From Styela clava (Eukaryota; Chordata; Ascidiacea; Stolidobranchia; Styelidae), in assembly GCF_964204865.1 (NCBI RefSeq), contig NC_135259.1:12658974-12722973 (forward strand): a stretch of 64,000 nt of DNA, written 5' to 3'. Under the pieces are notes generated by a model. The model was not told the DNA's origin, searched no databases, and saw only the letters and a program-made list of their open reading frames with translations. Shown here piece by piece: positions 23,796-35,866 of the stretch. The translations under genes were made by a program, and so were the position numbers. Numbering within the stretch: position 1 is the first letter of the stretch; each line of letters begins with the position of its first letter.

Positions 23796-24892
23796 CAGCA
23801 AGAATCATAATCTTGTATATCGTAATTAGTTCTTCCTTGTCATTAGCATTCGCGCGTTGGATGCTAGCATGGTGGTTTTTTCAAGCTGGAGCATACAAGT
23901 GGATTTGAGTTCCAGGAAATATAGTTCAAGCCTTAGGAGAGAACAGTTGAGTGGAAGCTAAAGCAGTTATGGGTGCCGCTGCTCGATAACCAAATTTGGT
24001 TTCTCGCGGCTCCCCTCACCCTGAAATGCCTTTTATTTATTTGTTACAATTTGTATATCAAGTGTGCATTTAGTATGGTGAGAAAATAAACTTCTGAAAA
24101 AATCGCTTACTTGGATGGATGCGCAATATATGAAAACTCTAGGGTTTGTAGTATGGATTCACTATATTCAAAAATTCCTGACACTATTTAACATTTCTCT
24201 CCGACGCAAAGTTGACGACTGAAACCCCGGAGATGTCAGGAAAAAAATAAAGCGTATGGTAACCCTAAACCAGCATGCTCTGACACAATAAATAAGCGCC
24301 AGTATAATCACAGAGATATGAGAAAAATGTGAGTGTCAAGACTGGGAAACATAACCAGGGTAAGTAATAATTAATGGGATCGGTGCACGTTTTATCATGA
24401 AACACTAAATAACCAAGTGGAGATCTAAATGAAATATCACATGTAAATCTTAAGCAAAAATGGTAGTGCACCCACATTTCTATCGAAGTATGGTAGCACA
24501 TTATAAAAAAAATATACGGTAAGTTTCGGATCCATGAAGTTATGAAGCTGAATAAATGTAGAATAGTAACCTTTATGTACGATTATTACTGGACTTGTAT
24601 CTTTGCCACATTGCTAATGTTACTTCATTCTATCAGACTAGTGATTCTCAAAAATAACTGGTCGTATGCAAGTCTGATTTTGAATTTTATACTCAATGTA
24701 TCCAAACTTAAAAAATAGAATATTGCATGCAAATAGAGACAAGGTAGTGCAATGTTCATCGATGCAAAAATAATCACCAACTATTGAAAACTAATATATA
24801 GCGTCTCAATTGATGAGATTATCATAGCAAGACCATATCATATCTGTAAAAACAGCGAGGCTAAAATGCAGAATACAAATTATGTAATGAAG

Positions 24893-27800
24893 TTATGGCA
24901 CTGCTTGTGATATAGATATGATGTCTGTTATCTCCTTTTTGAAGAGTTGTCCATGAGTTGCAACAGGCAAATCAGGTTGCTTTCAATCAGATGTTCCGTC
25001 ATGTGTACAAACCTACTCCAACATTACTATTTTTGACCGCATTGAATATTTTCTGTTTTACAGATTCCTGATTCTAAATAGATGATGGTAACAATAATTA
25101 ACTGGAATAAGTCTATGAAGAGGAACAATGATTAAATAGTCCAGTCACTAAAATAGTCCCTTTTTTAGACCCTCATTGCATGGATGTGGTCAAAGACTTC
25201 TTGTACAGCAGCAATCTCCAGTAACAAAAATAGTATTGTAATAGCACAGCCCTACACCAGTGGTTTCCAACCTTTTTTTTCAAGGGATCAAAATTTTTTT
25301 TTAAATAAATTTGATAAAAACCTGCGGCCTACGGCTATGCTCAAATACTAAAGGGCATGTAGTACTTTCATAGTCGCAAAATTGAAGGACTTATATAAAA
25401 CAAAGTAAAATTAGTAACTTTTAGGTTTAAAAACAAGCAACCCAGGAAAATCTTCACTTCAGGCGGCTCAATTTTGAGCTGTGAACCATAGGTTGAGAAA
25501 CACTGCTCTATACTACAGAGTGAAAAAAATCTCTGAAAAAAGTAATGAGAGGCTTCCATGGAGTAATCACCGATGGCCATATATTCACAAAATTCTAGTC
25601 TAATCCACAACTACCATGAGTATTTATGTTACAATATCATAAATGAAATTGTGACTAGCCTTATACTTACTACTGATATTTTAAACTGAGGTGTTCCTAG
25701 CAGCTCAGTAAAAGCTTGAATTGATAATGAATCTAGTTGATTATTTTCAGTATAACAGATGTAAGCAGTTGCAGGAATATTTTGAAACTGACAGTGGGTG
25801 ATGACTGTGAAACAAGAAAAGTGCATTAAGTGTAAAAGTGTAATTTTTTGATTACTCTCAGAATGTGACGCGGGCCATAGATAATGAAGCGGCCTGGGTT
25901 TGAACCACCCTGGTCTAGGCTAAGATAAGGTAATTATAGATTGATCACTGTGGGAATTTTCATCCTTAATAACCTTACATTGGTTGTGGCTCTGAACTTG
26001 ACATAATGAATTCTTGGATTTGGAAGGAAATTTCTCAGTTAACGTACTCAATAACGTACCCAACTCTGTACATCAGACTGAAAGATTAATCTGGCATTAA
26101 TTGATAAAAGCCTATGAAGGCAATATAATCAGACCGGCAACTAACTACTTGACCATTATACCCACAAATTGTATTAATTTTTGTTAGCTTCATTCATAAA
26201 GTCTTGAAATCATAGCATTTTACCACAAACAAGTATTCCCTGGGAGCTACAAGAAACGTCAGTTACTGCTAAATACGAGCTAGTAAGTTATCCACGTAAC
26301 GAGCTATAACCTTCCAAATAATCCTTTCTTCCAAGAGGCTTTTCAGATCTTTGCAAGCTGTGACTTAATATGTATTATTTTTACAACCATGAATGAAAGA
26401 CAACACGCTTGTGACAGAATCGGGCTTGAATGAACAAAAAAATAAACGCTTACTTGCAGCAGGTATACTTTTCATTAAATTTGGTTGTTCAAGTACAGTA
26501 AATACTGGATGATTCTTAGGTTTTGTTGTTGTGGATAGAGATCTTACAAACGGAGTATTAATTGAATTCATGTCTTCACATTTATATTCATGTATCGTGG
26601 AAGATGACAAGACGAACACATCTTTTAACGGTTTGACCATATTGAAGAACTGAAATTGATAAAGAGTGATGAAATGTGAGATTAAAATACAACAAAAAAT
26701 ATTGCCAAACAGTTCTGGATTCTCAGTAAAATATTGTCAGATTCTGTAATTCTCAGATTATGTAATGCATATACAAACGAATAAAATTTCAAAAAAACCT
26801 AAGAATTAATTACCTTTGCTGTCCATGGCCAAATTTGTTCTGGTGGAATATATGACTTACAGGATACAAAAATATTCCTTTTTTGTTTATTAAATTTTTC
26901 ATAGATTGTTGACACTGAAATTAAAGTATATTGTATTGTTTTATCTGAAAGTTAAACAATGACAATACTGTTTTAAATATTGAAAACTATCAAAATTTAA
27001 AACATCAAAACCAATGTTGGATGCAGACACCCCCTTGAGACGAAACAGACCATCCCTTGGGATGATCATCATTTCCTCGACTGAATCAGTCAGATAATTA
27101 AATTAGATACTTTGAAGTAGTAGCGCATTAATTAGATGCAGTTATGGAATCTATATTCATGTTGTTTGGAATACTCCAATTACTGTATTTTATCTCATTT
27201 CTGAATATCCAAATCAATGTTTTAAAGATGCAAAATCATGCTATATGCCAAGTTTTCCTGTAAACAATAATTTTATACATTAGAAGTTCCACTGTATCAA
27301 ATATGATTGTGATCAAGCGAATGCTGAAAGCTGCTCTGTGTGATAATCCTGTGCCAACCACTCTCGAATGGGTGGGAGATAATTATGGCCATATGCTATA
27401 TGATTGAGCAGTCCTATCGTCTCTCCTCTCCATGGGATAAATATGACCAGATTCATTAAATTGAGACCTCTAGGTGAAGTGATAACATACATTTGCAACA
27501 ATTTATATCCATCATAAAATTGCAATGTGTTCTTGAGTTACTTACCGATATTAGGTTGTTTTGAGATAGCTTCATAAATACAATCGTCCTCTTTTGAATT
27601 TTCAATGATTTCAACTACTTTGTCAGAATTCTGCAGGTCATAATATATTTTGAGAAAACCTAAAGAGAAATGTTAGTTTATATTTCAAAAGGCCTAGTGA
27701 ATTACATCACAAATTTAACATCGTAAAAGTTTGTACAATAATATTATATTATAAAATATATAAAAACTACGGTAGGTCCGTAAAAAATAAACATGAAATA

Positions 27801-28311
27801 ACTCACTCCATGCGACTTCTCCAGCAGCAATAATAAGATTATCACACTCTAATGCTTTCTGATCATGATCTGCAGACCATTTCAACACCAAGTCTCTAAA
27901 ATAAAATATCAATAATCAATCACGGGATAACAATTGAAAACATTATATACTGTATGTATCTAGATAATTGTTCCACAATGCCTTTATTTTGATACATTTG
28001 TTCTTAATTTAAAACTTTGCCCAGAACATTACAAATCACATTACAAAAACAACTCTATAAAAAGCTATTACACAACCTCATAATTAACAAGTTTTCTTGC
28101 AGCGACCAAGAACAATTTTAATGGTAACAAGTCAAAAATTACCGACATTCAGCGATTTATAAGTTGAATCAAGATAAACCAATTTCAGTCTTGATGTTCA
28201 TTAACATAGAAACAGAAGAATACCAAACCTTGGTTTAGAAGCATTCTCCTCTTCCTCCTCGTCAACAGCTCTTGAAATAACTGGTAATATTTCTCCATGA
28301 AAAGTTGCCAT
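24893..28311 (-). CDS. PSMG1: Proteasome assembly chaperone 1
   Basis: Seven proposed exons, 5' to 3': 28229-28311, 27807-27895, 27546-27659, 26814-26914, 26454-26649, 25671-25804 and 24893-24979 (stop TAA). Phases chain correctly through the first six. The product is about 267 residues (human 288). PSMG1 pairs with PSMG2 to guide assembly of the proteasome alpha ring and blocks premature 20S dimerisation. Recognisable segments are the start MATFHGEI with an acidic EEEEE run, the VLEQPNLMKSIPAAS block, and IPATAYICYTENNQLDSLSI with QAFTELL, each matching the order in animal PSMG1. The last exon (PDLPVATHGQLFKK...) rests on frame and position only; its acceptor has a weak pyrimidine tract. A hAT-like element sits in the last intron. 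Confidence 0.82.
25258..25505. mobile_element. hAT-like MITE (248 bp) in PSMG1 last intron
   Basis: Ends CAGTGGTTTCCAACC and GGTTGAGAAACACTG are inverted repeats. Flanking 8-mers CCCTACAC (25250-25257) and CTCTATAC (25506-25513) agree at 6 of 8, both differences transitions. Confidence 0.75.
25850..25915. mobile_element. Right-end remnant of the hAT-like family at 1821-2310
   Basis: 'gattactct', 'atgtgacgcgggcca' and 'gataatg-agcgg' followed by 'TTTGAACCACCCTG' matches 2228-2310 with an internal deletion. No left end is present. Confidence 0.65.
27385..27445 (+). mobile_element. SINE 3' fragment in PSMG1 intron
   Basis: 'ccatatgattgagcag', 'ctctcctctcc' and 'gggataaatatg' follow the order of the SINE 3' tail at 52393-52690. 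Confidence 0.5.
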
Positions 28312-29191
28312 TTTGTAACAATAAGTACCGGTATGTAATATCAATACTATTGAAAATACAACGGACGTTGGAAAACATAAAATGCAATCAATGATTATAC
28401 TGGACATGTGCATACTGCTAGAAGTTACTGTGTCAGGATATTGTGACATCAAACAAAAATATTTTCATTCGAGATAAAGAAATGATGTGAAAAAACATTT
28501 TTATGACCTAATACATATTTATGGACAAATCAAGTATTTGAGATGACTTGGAATATGAGCACAGTAAAACAGTAATTAAAACAAAATTCGAACAACAATT
28601 CTGTATATTATGCGCATTTAGGGTGCACAAATCTGATTTATTATTATGCAAATAGAATGCATGGCAGAAACATCTACATATTGTAAGATTTAAATAGGGG
28701 CACCTTTATTAATCTTATACTGAGATGATGTTGAATATAGACAAGATTTTTCAAACAGAAATAATACAAACACTGCTAGTATATAGGACTACATAAGAAA
28801 CTGAATATTGTTAAAAAAAATACTGCGAATGTAACTTATGATTTACAATTCGGTGTTAATAATAGAAAAAATAAACAAAAACCTGGTAGTCAATACCAAA
28901 ACATACAAAGACAATATAAATGTATAAAAGCATAATGATATCAAAATCAGGACATTTAAACTGTATAGAATGGCAGACCTTGAAAAAAACAGTTTAATTA
29001 GGCAAGGATAATTGATCAGTCAAGCATGTGATGGTGGATAGGCCTCGTAGGGCGGGGCTTGCCATAGTGTGATACCATCAATAATAAGACAACAAAATAG
29101 TCCAATCTTCTTCCAATCGGAGAGAGCCAATGATGAGAGTTGGGAATATATATTTTAGGAGTCCGACAGCATTAAATCATATCAAAAATGT
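28312..29191. other. Upstream of PSMG1, no gene seen
   Basis: AT-rich. Probably includes the PSMG1 promoter. No other coding or structural feature stands out. Confidence 0.4.
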
Positions 29192-29199
29192 CATAGAAG

Positions 29200-31328
29200 C
29201 AGGGATGGCCAATTCGAATTAAGTATTCGAATATCTCGTCATTCGAATATCGGAATTCACGTTCATAAGAATATCGGATATTTGTGTGACGTCACACATT
29301 TTCCACGCCGCTTTCGAGACGTTTCCGTTGAATAAAAACATTCTCGATAGAAACTTGCGCGTGATTGATTTCATCACTCATCAGCGTAACGTGTTATTTA
29401 GGCCCGTAAACGCCTTTACGATTGTGTTATTTTCTCTAAAACGAAAATTTTCTACAAATTTGTTCCACGATAACGATAACATTTATTTTATTTTTGTAGG
29501 CGCACGGAATTGTGAATCTGGTAAATACGTTCATCGGCGGCGAGTTTCTAAAGACAACGCAACTTTTTGATTGAAAAGCGGCAATTTAAAATACTGAAAA
29601 TAAAACCGTAAACAATATAAGTTTTATTGAGGCCCGCAAAAATTTAAAAAACGATTTTCTAGGCAGTGAAAATTGCAAAATTTCGTGGGCCTCTGGCACA
29701 CATTATGTTTGGTCGGCGTTTAGAAACATATCGTCACTAATTGAGGGCGGGATTTGCCTGATTATCCATTACCTCAAATTGCCGTCGAATATTTTCGTGT
29801 TAACACGATACAAGGTTTGAAACGCGACTTTTTCCCGGGTTGTGAGGATGTATATAATATAATTAATCTAAAGTATATTCAATCAATTTTATTGTGATGA
29901 AATAAATTTTACTCTGAGATATTACAGCATATTTATGGATTTTTCGAACGGTTTTATCTAAAAATAATCAGAGTGGCAGCATTTCGATCGAGCGAAGTCA
30001 CTGTTAACAAGTACATCTAAATATTTGCCGAATTCGCAAAATACGGATCAAAACAATATTTTATCGGGCAGTTCACCTCGCGTTTTTATTTTTATGACCG
30101 CGGATTGCAATGGTATATAATAAGACTGGTGAGGATTTTATTTTGTCGACGCAACCGCAGGTTAAATTGAAGACAATTAAATTAATAAAGCAAGACATTT
30201 TAAATATGCCCGTGTCGGTCACGAATTCATCACTTTGCACAACAGAAAAATATATATTCGTTGTTATATTATTTGTTGTAAAAGTCGACTCTTTTAACAG
30301 GTGGCATAATCGAGGCGATGAATATGAATTTTTAATTTACTGCTGAACTTTATATGTATATTCATTGTATGAAATGAATTATACTCTACACTTAACAGGA
30401 TTTTATATAATTATTTAAGATTTTTCTTACGGCGATAACGAGTTGGCAAGATTGCAAAAACACGTATTAAAATTAAATACATCAGGCAGTTTATCTCGTA
30501 ATTTTAGGTCACAGATCGCCGTGGACCGAATAGTATTGTTTTACTATTACGTTGGACACATTAAATTAATATATAAAGATATTTTAGAATCTCGTAGTTG
30601 TCATGGATTGAATATTTTACGTAACAGGATGATCATTATACGCTGAAAAGACGGCTCTTTTAACGAGCGCGTTACAGGCGGCAATGGAAATTTCCGATTT
30701 CGAAAATCCTGGCTGCGCGGCTGGCAGTGGTGGTCATCTATTCTCTACTAATTTATTTCTAATTCCAAACACAGCAATATGTTACACATAATAACAATAT
30801 GTTTCACAAAAATTACTATACAAATATACAAAGGTATTAGAATACTCTAGGCTTAAATATTAGAATTTTTAAAGGCATAATGGATTTTTGATTGTTGTTG
30901 CCTGTATTACAAATAAATTTTATTACTCTCAGAAAATATACACAATTATCTGAATACATGTAGTATTTTTGTCAATAGACTTGACTATTATCGTATATCA
31001 TGGTACCACTGATAAAAAGCGTCAGTCAACTTCTTGGCTATCTTTTCATATGGTCATTTGTACAAATGAATAATTTTAATGAACTGACTGTGTCACAAGT
31101 TGCTATTATTTTTTATCGATAGCTATAAACTTTGTGTACATATACTGTTGGTTTGTGGCTTTATTCTGATATTTCTATTGAAGCTTATTTTCTAATTTAC
31201 TGGGTTTTAATCAACTAAAACAAAAATGTGTTATTTTCGATTTTAGAATGTATTCGGAATTCCAGATTCGAAAACATTATTTTAGAATGTATTCGGAATA
31301 GTTTAGTATTCGGAAATGGCCATCCCTG
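29200..31328. mobile_element. 2.1-kb hAT-like element, young, non-autonomous
   Basis: Left end CAGGGATGGCCAATTCGAA and right end TTCGGAAATGGCCATCCCTG are inverted repeats followed by subterminal 'attcgaata' motifs. CATAGAAG flanks both sides exactly (29192-29199 and 31329-31336). The interior has several sub-100-codon open frames (for example 29286-29570, 30110-30346, 30443-30646) but none shows a BED finger or hAT dimerisation signature. It is either a deleted element or one filled with unrelated DNA. Immediately downstream of MOSMO. Confidence 0.88.
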
Positions 31329-31552
31329 CATAGAAGGTTGCTCACTCAGTTGCTACTCACAGTGCCTTGAGCTTACTTTCATGAAAAAATATGATTGATG
31401 AAATTTCATCCACACGGAAATGTAGACAGAAATAGGTGTGGCCATTTGGATCATGTCGCATGATTTAAAATAGACATTTTAGTAAAAATCATTCACATAT
31501 CACAAACCAAAAAACTAATTTAATTATTTTTTATGACAATTCATGATATTTA

Positions 31553-32074
31553 TCAATTCCGATTCATCATCCATAATCTCATTGGCATCATCAACATGCC
31601 CCAACCGGAACATGACAAGATAATGGAAAACACCCAAAGCAATTTATAAGAATCCCCAAGTCTCCATAATTCTGGCAATTTGAAAGCTTCACCTCCAACA
31701 GTAACTTGTCGAAACCCAATCGGAAATAACATTCCAACATATGATAAACATCCAATTGCTATAAACGCCATCCATCTTGCATAAATTAGTCTATCACGCT
31801 TCCAATGTGAAGATACAACAAGTAAACATGTTATCCCCAAACAGACAATTCCGGCTACTAAAAACAGTCGAGTCCCGAGCCATTCTGGTGGTAAATCTGG
31901 AGCAAAACAAGATTGTTTTCTGCCATAAATCGTTTGACATTGCATTGTTAGACCCAACGTAATATCACCAGCCCGTCCACCCGTATTAATCCAATCTGGG
32001 TGTCCAAGACTTGCAACAGCAAAAACTTCAGCAGTGACAAATAAAACTCCTGATATTATTGTTAGCTTATCCAT
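31553..32074 (-). CDS. MOSMO: MOSMO, modulator of Smoothened, four-pass membrane protein
   Basis: Single-exon frame of 173 residues (human 167). MOSMO works with the MEGF8-MGRN1 ubiquitin ligase to clear Smoothened from the surface and ciliary membrane, damping Hedgehog signalling. The N-terminus MDKLTIISGVLF and the blocks DWINTGGRAG, LPPEWLGTRLF and SHWKRDRLIYARWMAF match recalled animal MOSMO almost position by position. Four hydrophobic helices lie at about residues 4-23, 70-89, 101-120 and 144-163, with a cysteine pair in the first extracellular loop (QCQT..., SCFAP). The start is the family ATG. Vertebrate genes have introns; this copy has none, yet it is intact, so it is either intron loss or a functional retrogene. 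Confidence 0.9.
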   Translation of the reverse strand: MDKLTIISGVLFVTAEVFAVASLGHPDWINTGGRAGDITLGLTMQCQTIYGRKQSCFAPDLPPEWLGTRLFLVAGIVCLGITCLLVVSSHWKRDRLIYARWMAFIAIGCLSYVGMLFPIGFRQVTVGGEAFKLPELWRLGDSYKLLWVFSIILSCSGWGMLMMPMRLWMMNRN

Positions 32075-32121
32075 TATTGAATACTGGAATAGCTACCTTG
32101 AGATTTTTTTTATGAAAAGAA

Positions 32122-32143
32122 AATATATATATATATATATATG
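32122..32143. repeat. (TA)n microsatellite
   Basis: About 11 TA units upstream of MOSMO. Confidence 0.9.
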
Positions 32144-32259
32144 TATAAATATATAATATCAGTATTATACAGATATATAACAAAACTGAATACTTAAAAA
32201 TATGGGGGTTTAGTGCACCTAATCGCAGAGACACCATAACGACTTTAACGATAACCATA

Positions 32260-33193
32260 AATAAACGATAAATTTATAAATAAATAAAAATTCTGGCTGT
32301 TTTTTCACATCACATTTTTGTTAGCCGTTTTTTTAAGCAGTCGCGACATTTAGTTTCATGTCATATTTTTGTTTGGCATTAGGCTATTTAAGTTATGGCA
32401 TTTAGCCTACTTCACTAGACTCAAATATGGTGTGACTTGCTAGGTATATTACCGGTATATAATTTATATCTACAATTTTCAGATTTTACGATATTATCTT
32501 GCACAGTTGCTAAGCTGTTGGCTGGTCTTTGATTCAATAACTGTAAAAACTTAATTCTACATGTGAACAACTGCTTATGTCTATATGTCCGTACGTGAGA
32601 ATATGCAGCAATCCAGGATTACAATAAACCATAACGGTACCGCATACACCGTACAGAACAGTACCGGTACCAGAGCGGCATCGGTAGTCTACAGTTACTG
32701 ATAAGGCAGTAAGGGTAAGCGATAACGTTAACTCCTACCTGTATACTCACTTTGCATACCGCCAGCCGATATTATTGAACGCGTGCTATCGTCAGCGTTT
32801 TAATTTTGATTTCACATACAGGTATTATAAGTCCCCTACTGTCAGACTGTATTTTAGGTTGAACATTCAATATCACATTATATAAAAAACATTCAACGAT
32901 CGTTGATAAAATAAAAACACTGCGCGGCGCCGGGCAAACTCCACAACTGAGCCTTGTACTTCACGGCCATTGAAATGCATGCATGTAGCCTGATTGCTTG
33001 GTATTTATTTACGGCCAGAGTCCTTTCAGCTCCGGATTGAAAAATGTCATTTTTTAGTTTCCCATCAATCTCTAAATTTAACAGGACGATGAAGACTTAT
33101 TATTATCCCATATTAAATAAAGTAAGTGTTCATTTATTTTCAAAAATATGTATTTTTTTGAAATTATGGAGTCCAGTAGTTTTTAACTCCATC
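32260..33193. other. Upstream of MOSMO, no gene seen
   Basis: AT-rich intergenic DNA. Two of the eight TACCGGTA palindromes of the window (32450 and 32662) lie here. Confidence 0.4.
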
Positions 33194-33316
33194 TATAGAG
33201 GACTTGCACGGGTCACGTGACCTTGTTTACTGGACGGCAATAAAACAAAAACGTCCATTTGGCTCCTGTCAGTTGCAAGTCGGATTATACGTTTCCGTTT
33301 TGTTTGGCTGTTGAAA

Positions 33317-33510
33317 ATGGTTATTTCGTATTGTTCCGCTGGCTGTACGTATAGTATAGACAACGAAATGGATCTTCAGTTATATTTCACTGTTTTCAAA
33401 AGATACGGAACGTCGCGCAATGTGGATATCATCTATTAGCAGGACTGCTTGGTGTCAAGTCCAGAAGCCATCTCACTTGTGTTTCACTGTTTGCGGACAG
33501 CACTTCGTTG
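33317..33510 (+). pseudogene. Decayed THAP-type zinc-finger exon of a DNA transposon
   Basis: From ATG 33317 the frame begins MVISYCSAGCTYS, then FTVFKRYG, and stops (TAG) at about 33437. One base-shift later, a second frame gives WISSISRTAWC and VCGQHFVDG before a GTAAGT donor. The N-terminal CxxxC with later W and CxxHF is the order of a THAP C2CH domain, found in P-element transposases and host THAP proteins. The frameshift and stop make it non-functional. The second half is duplicated inverted at about 35200-35290. Confidence 0.4.
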
Positions 33511-33784
33511 ATGGTAAGTCATAATGTGCCGTTATCAATTTTTTTTGAATATTCAAAAGCTAGCTCCCTCATTTTAATGGAAAGCAGATGACAAACTACT
33601 GTTGTTGGTAGGCGTAGGCCTACTTGCAGGCTTGACTCGTGTAAGGTATTAATCAATAATTGCCATAAGGTATTGTTTCCCAGGTAGCAGGTAATCTATT
33701 AGTAAGTGTGAAAAGTTGAATAGATAACTAAAGTTTAACGCCAGTGCTAATGCAAAAAATAACCAGAATTCAATTGAATTCTCC

Positions 33785-34010
33785 ATCTAGGAATACGCTC
33801 GCCACCGCATCTCTGATCCCCCCGGGAGTTTCACAGGTTCCAATCCCATGCGGGGATAGTTATGTGCGAAGGGATTGCAGCTCTCCTCCCACTGAGGGTG
33901 GATTACTACATCCCCCACCATCAAGTCCATGCTTCTAAAACAAATAACTGGCTAACTAATCCCGACATAAAATGGTAATCGTACGATGTTGCACCTTGCA
34001 ATCTGTCCTC
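33785..34010 (+). mobile_element. tRNA-derived SINE in left arm of foldback element
   Basis: 'ctcgccaccgcatctctgat' followed by the Pol III B-box-like GGTTCCAATCC, then the 'gggatagttatgtgcgaag' body. The 3' part 'aaataactggctaactaatccc' continues to about 34000. Confidence 0.7.
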
Positions 34011-34744
34011 AACCACAGATAAATTCTATCCTAAAAACTACCCACATTGGTAGGCATTGTTGCGTTTTAAATTGAAAGAAATCTTCATTTAATGGTCAGA
34101 AGGTGTTGTCTGATTGTTTTGTTAGTTAGCAGGTAATTTATTACTGATCTGATACACAAACTTGGCACTGTCAAATGATGATTAGTGTTTAATTTATTTT
34201 CAGGAAAAAGGGAAGATAACCCATTATCAGCTGCTTATATGTCCCATCCATATTTGAATTTTCGCCATCCCCAGAGAGGAAGAGAATAGTTAGAAAAAGG
34301 GGGATTTTGAAGAAAGGCAAAAGGCAGGACCATTTCAACAAATTCTGTCAACTTGTATGCGTTGCAATATTAATTTGCAGTTGTTAGCATAAACATTTAA
34401 TGTGTCTTTCGACTGGACCTACCACACTTTAAAAAAAACCGCCTACACCTCTTTTCACTAGAACCATTATACTGTAAAATATTTGATATAAATTACCCCC
34501 GAGGCATCATATCGCCCATTTGAAAGGGCTGTGGAGGCAGATACATTTTTTACTCTAAATTATGGAATGTTACTTCCAGGTTATCTTATCCTTGCTTATA
34601 GATATCTTGAGGTTAGTGACTCCAACTGACCCATGCATGCCACACTGGAAATTCTCTTGTGTACCCATAAAATAAGGCCTTGAAAACAGTCGAATCTGAG
34701 CACGATGGATTCATGTGAAACACGTAATATGCATTTAGAGGCAG

Positions 34745-34925
34745 TTATTTGTTTTCAGAAGCATGGACTTGGATGGTGGGGAATGGTCGTAACCGATCAG
34801 CGGTCATGTGAACCACCAGTAGAGCCGCAATCCTCTCGCACATAACTATCCCCGCATGGGATTGAAACCTGTGAAACTACCAGGGTGATCAGAGAGGCGG
34901 TGGCGAGCGTATTCCTAGATGGCGA
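34745..34925 (-). mobile_element. tRNA-derived SINE in right arm of foldback element
   Basis: Inverse of 33785-33960, with shared flanking 'gaattcaattgaattc'. The SINE therefore inserted before the arm was duplicated in inverted orientation. Confidence 0.7.
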
Positions 34926-35866
34926 ATTCAATTGAATTCTGGTTATTTTTTGCATGACCACTGGTGTTAAACTTTAGTTATCTATTCAACCTTTCACACT
35001 TAGTAATAGATTACCTGCTAATTAGGGAAACAATACCTTATAGCAATTGATTATTAATTCCTTACTGTCTTACACAAGTCAAGTCTGCAACTGCAAGTAG
35101 GCCCACGCCTAGGCCTACTAATAACAGTAGTTTGTCATCTGCTTTCCATTGAAATGAGGGAGTTTGTGAATATTTAAAAAAAATTGATAACGGCACACTA
35201 TCACTCGCTATCAACGAAGTGCTGTCCGCAAACAGTGAAACACAAGTAAGATGGCTTCTGGACTTGACACCAAGCAGTTCTGCCAATAGACCAAAGTTAC
35301 CCCAGCCCACACTCGCTCAGCCTGACGTCAAGAGGTTAACCAACTATTTTACCACTTTATAAACGTTATTACATAAAAACTTGGTGGCTATGACAATATA
35401 GAGACCATATGTGATATACACAGATCAAATGCAATACCAAGCACGGCCCAGTTACCCCTAGTATGGCCTGTCAAAAACGAGTGTGGGCTAGCGTCTCACG
35501 AGTGTGGGCTGGCATCCTACGAGTGTGGGCTGGCCTCAGCACCAGAACCTCTCATAGTCCGGCAATTGATAGCACAAAATGGCCACAAATGCCTGGAAAA
35601 TGAATCAAAATCAACTGAACAAATCACTGATATCTCTAACCAGAGTTGCCAGATATGACGGTAAACAAGACAGAAATTGACCGTCGAATCTCAAAAAAAG
35701 AAAATTGAAATCTTTGCTAAGTGACTGTTCTTTTTATGAATAAAAAAACGGAAACGTATAACCCGACTTGCAACTGACAGAAGCCAAATGGACGTTTTTG
35801 TTTTATTGCCGTCCAGTAACAAAGTCACGTGACCCGTGCAAGTCCTCTATATTCTATAATGTATGT

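Larger units (their letters stand above)
22996..24892. other. Intergenic, repeats only
   Basis: Contains a copy of the repeat family shared with 53.9 kb (23380-23610) and a 61-bp tandem duplication (23680-23795). No coding exon is supported. Confidence 0.5.
33194..35851. mobile_element. 2.66-kb foldback element with a THAP-like exon remnant
   Basis: Outer arms: TATAGAGGACTTGCACGGG onwards (33194-33305) is the near-perfect inverse of 35740-35851, over about 110 bp including an ACGTCCATTTGGCT block. Inner arms: about 33420-33960 pairs with 34790-35290 inverted, and both contain the same SINE at the same offset. A segment near 33317-33419 is found only in the left arm, and a segment with three copies of CGAGTGTGGGCTGGC (35478-35535) only in the right. 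No clear target duplication is seen. The THAP-like remnant suggests a P- or Kolobok-type DNA transposon lineage. Confidence 0.75.

Noticed and set aside
30110-30646. Two small frames in the 2.1-kb hAT-like element as transposase fragments
   Set aside because: No BED finger, catalytic triad context or dimerisation motif could be recognised.
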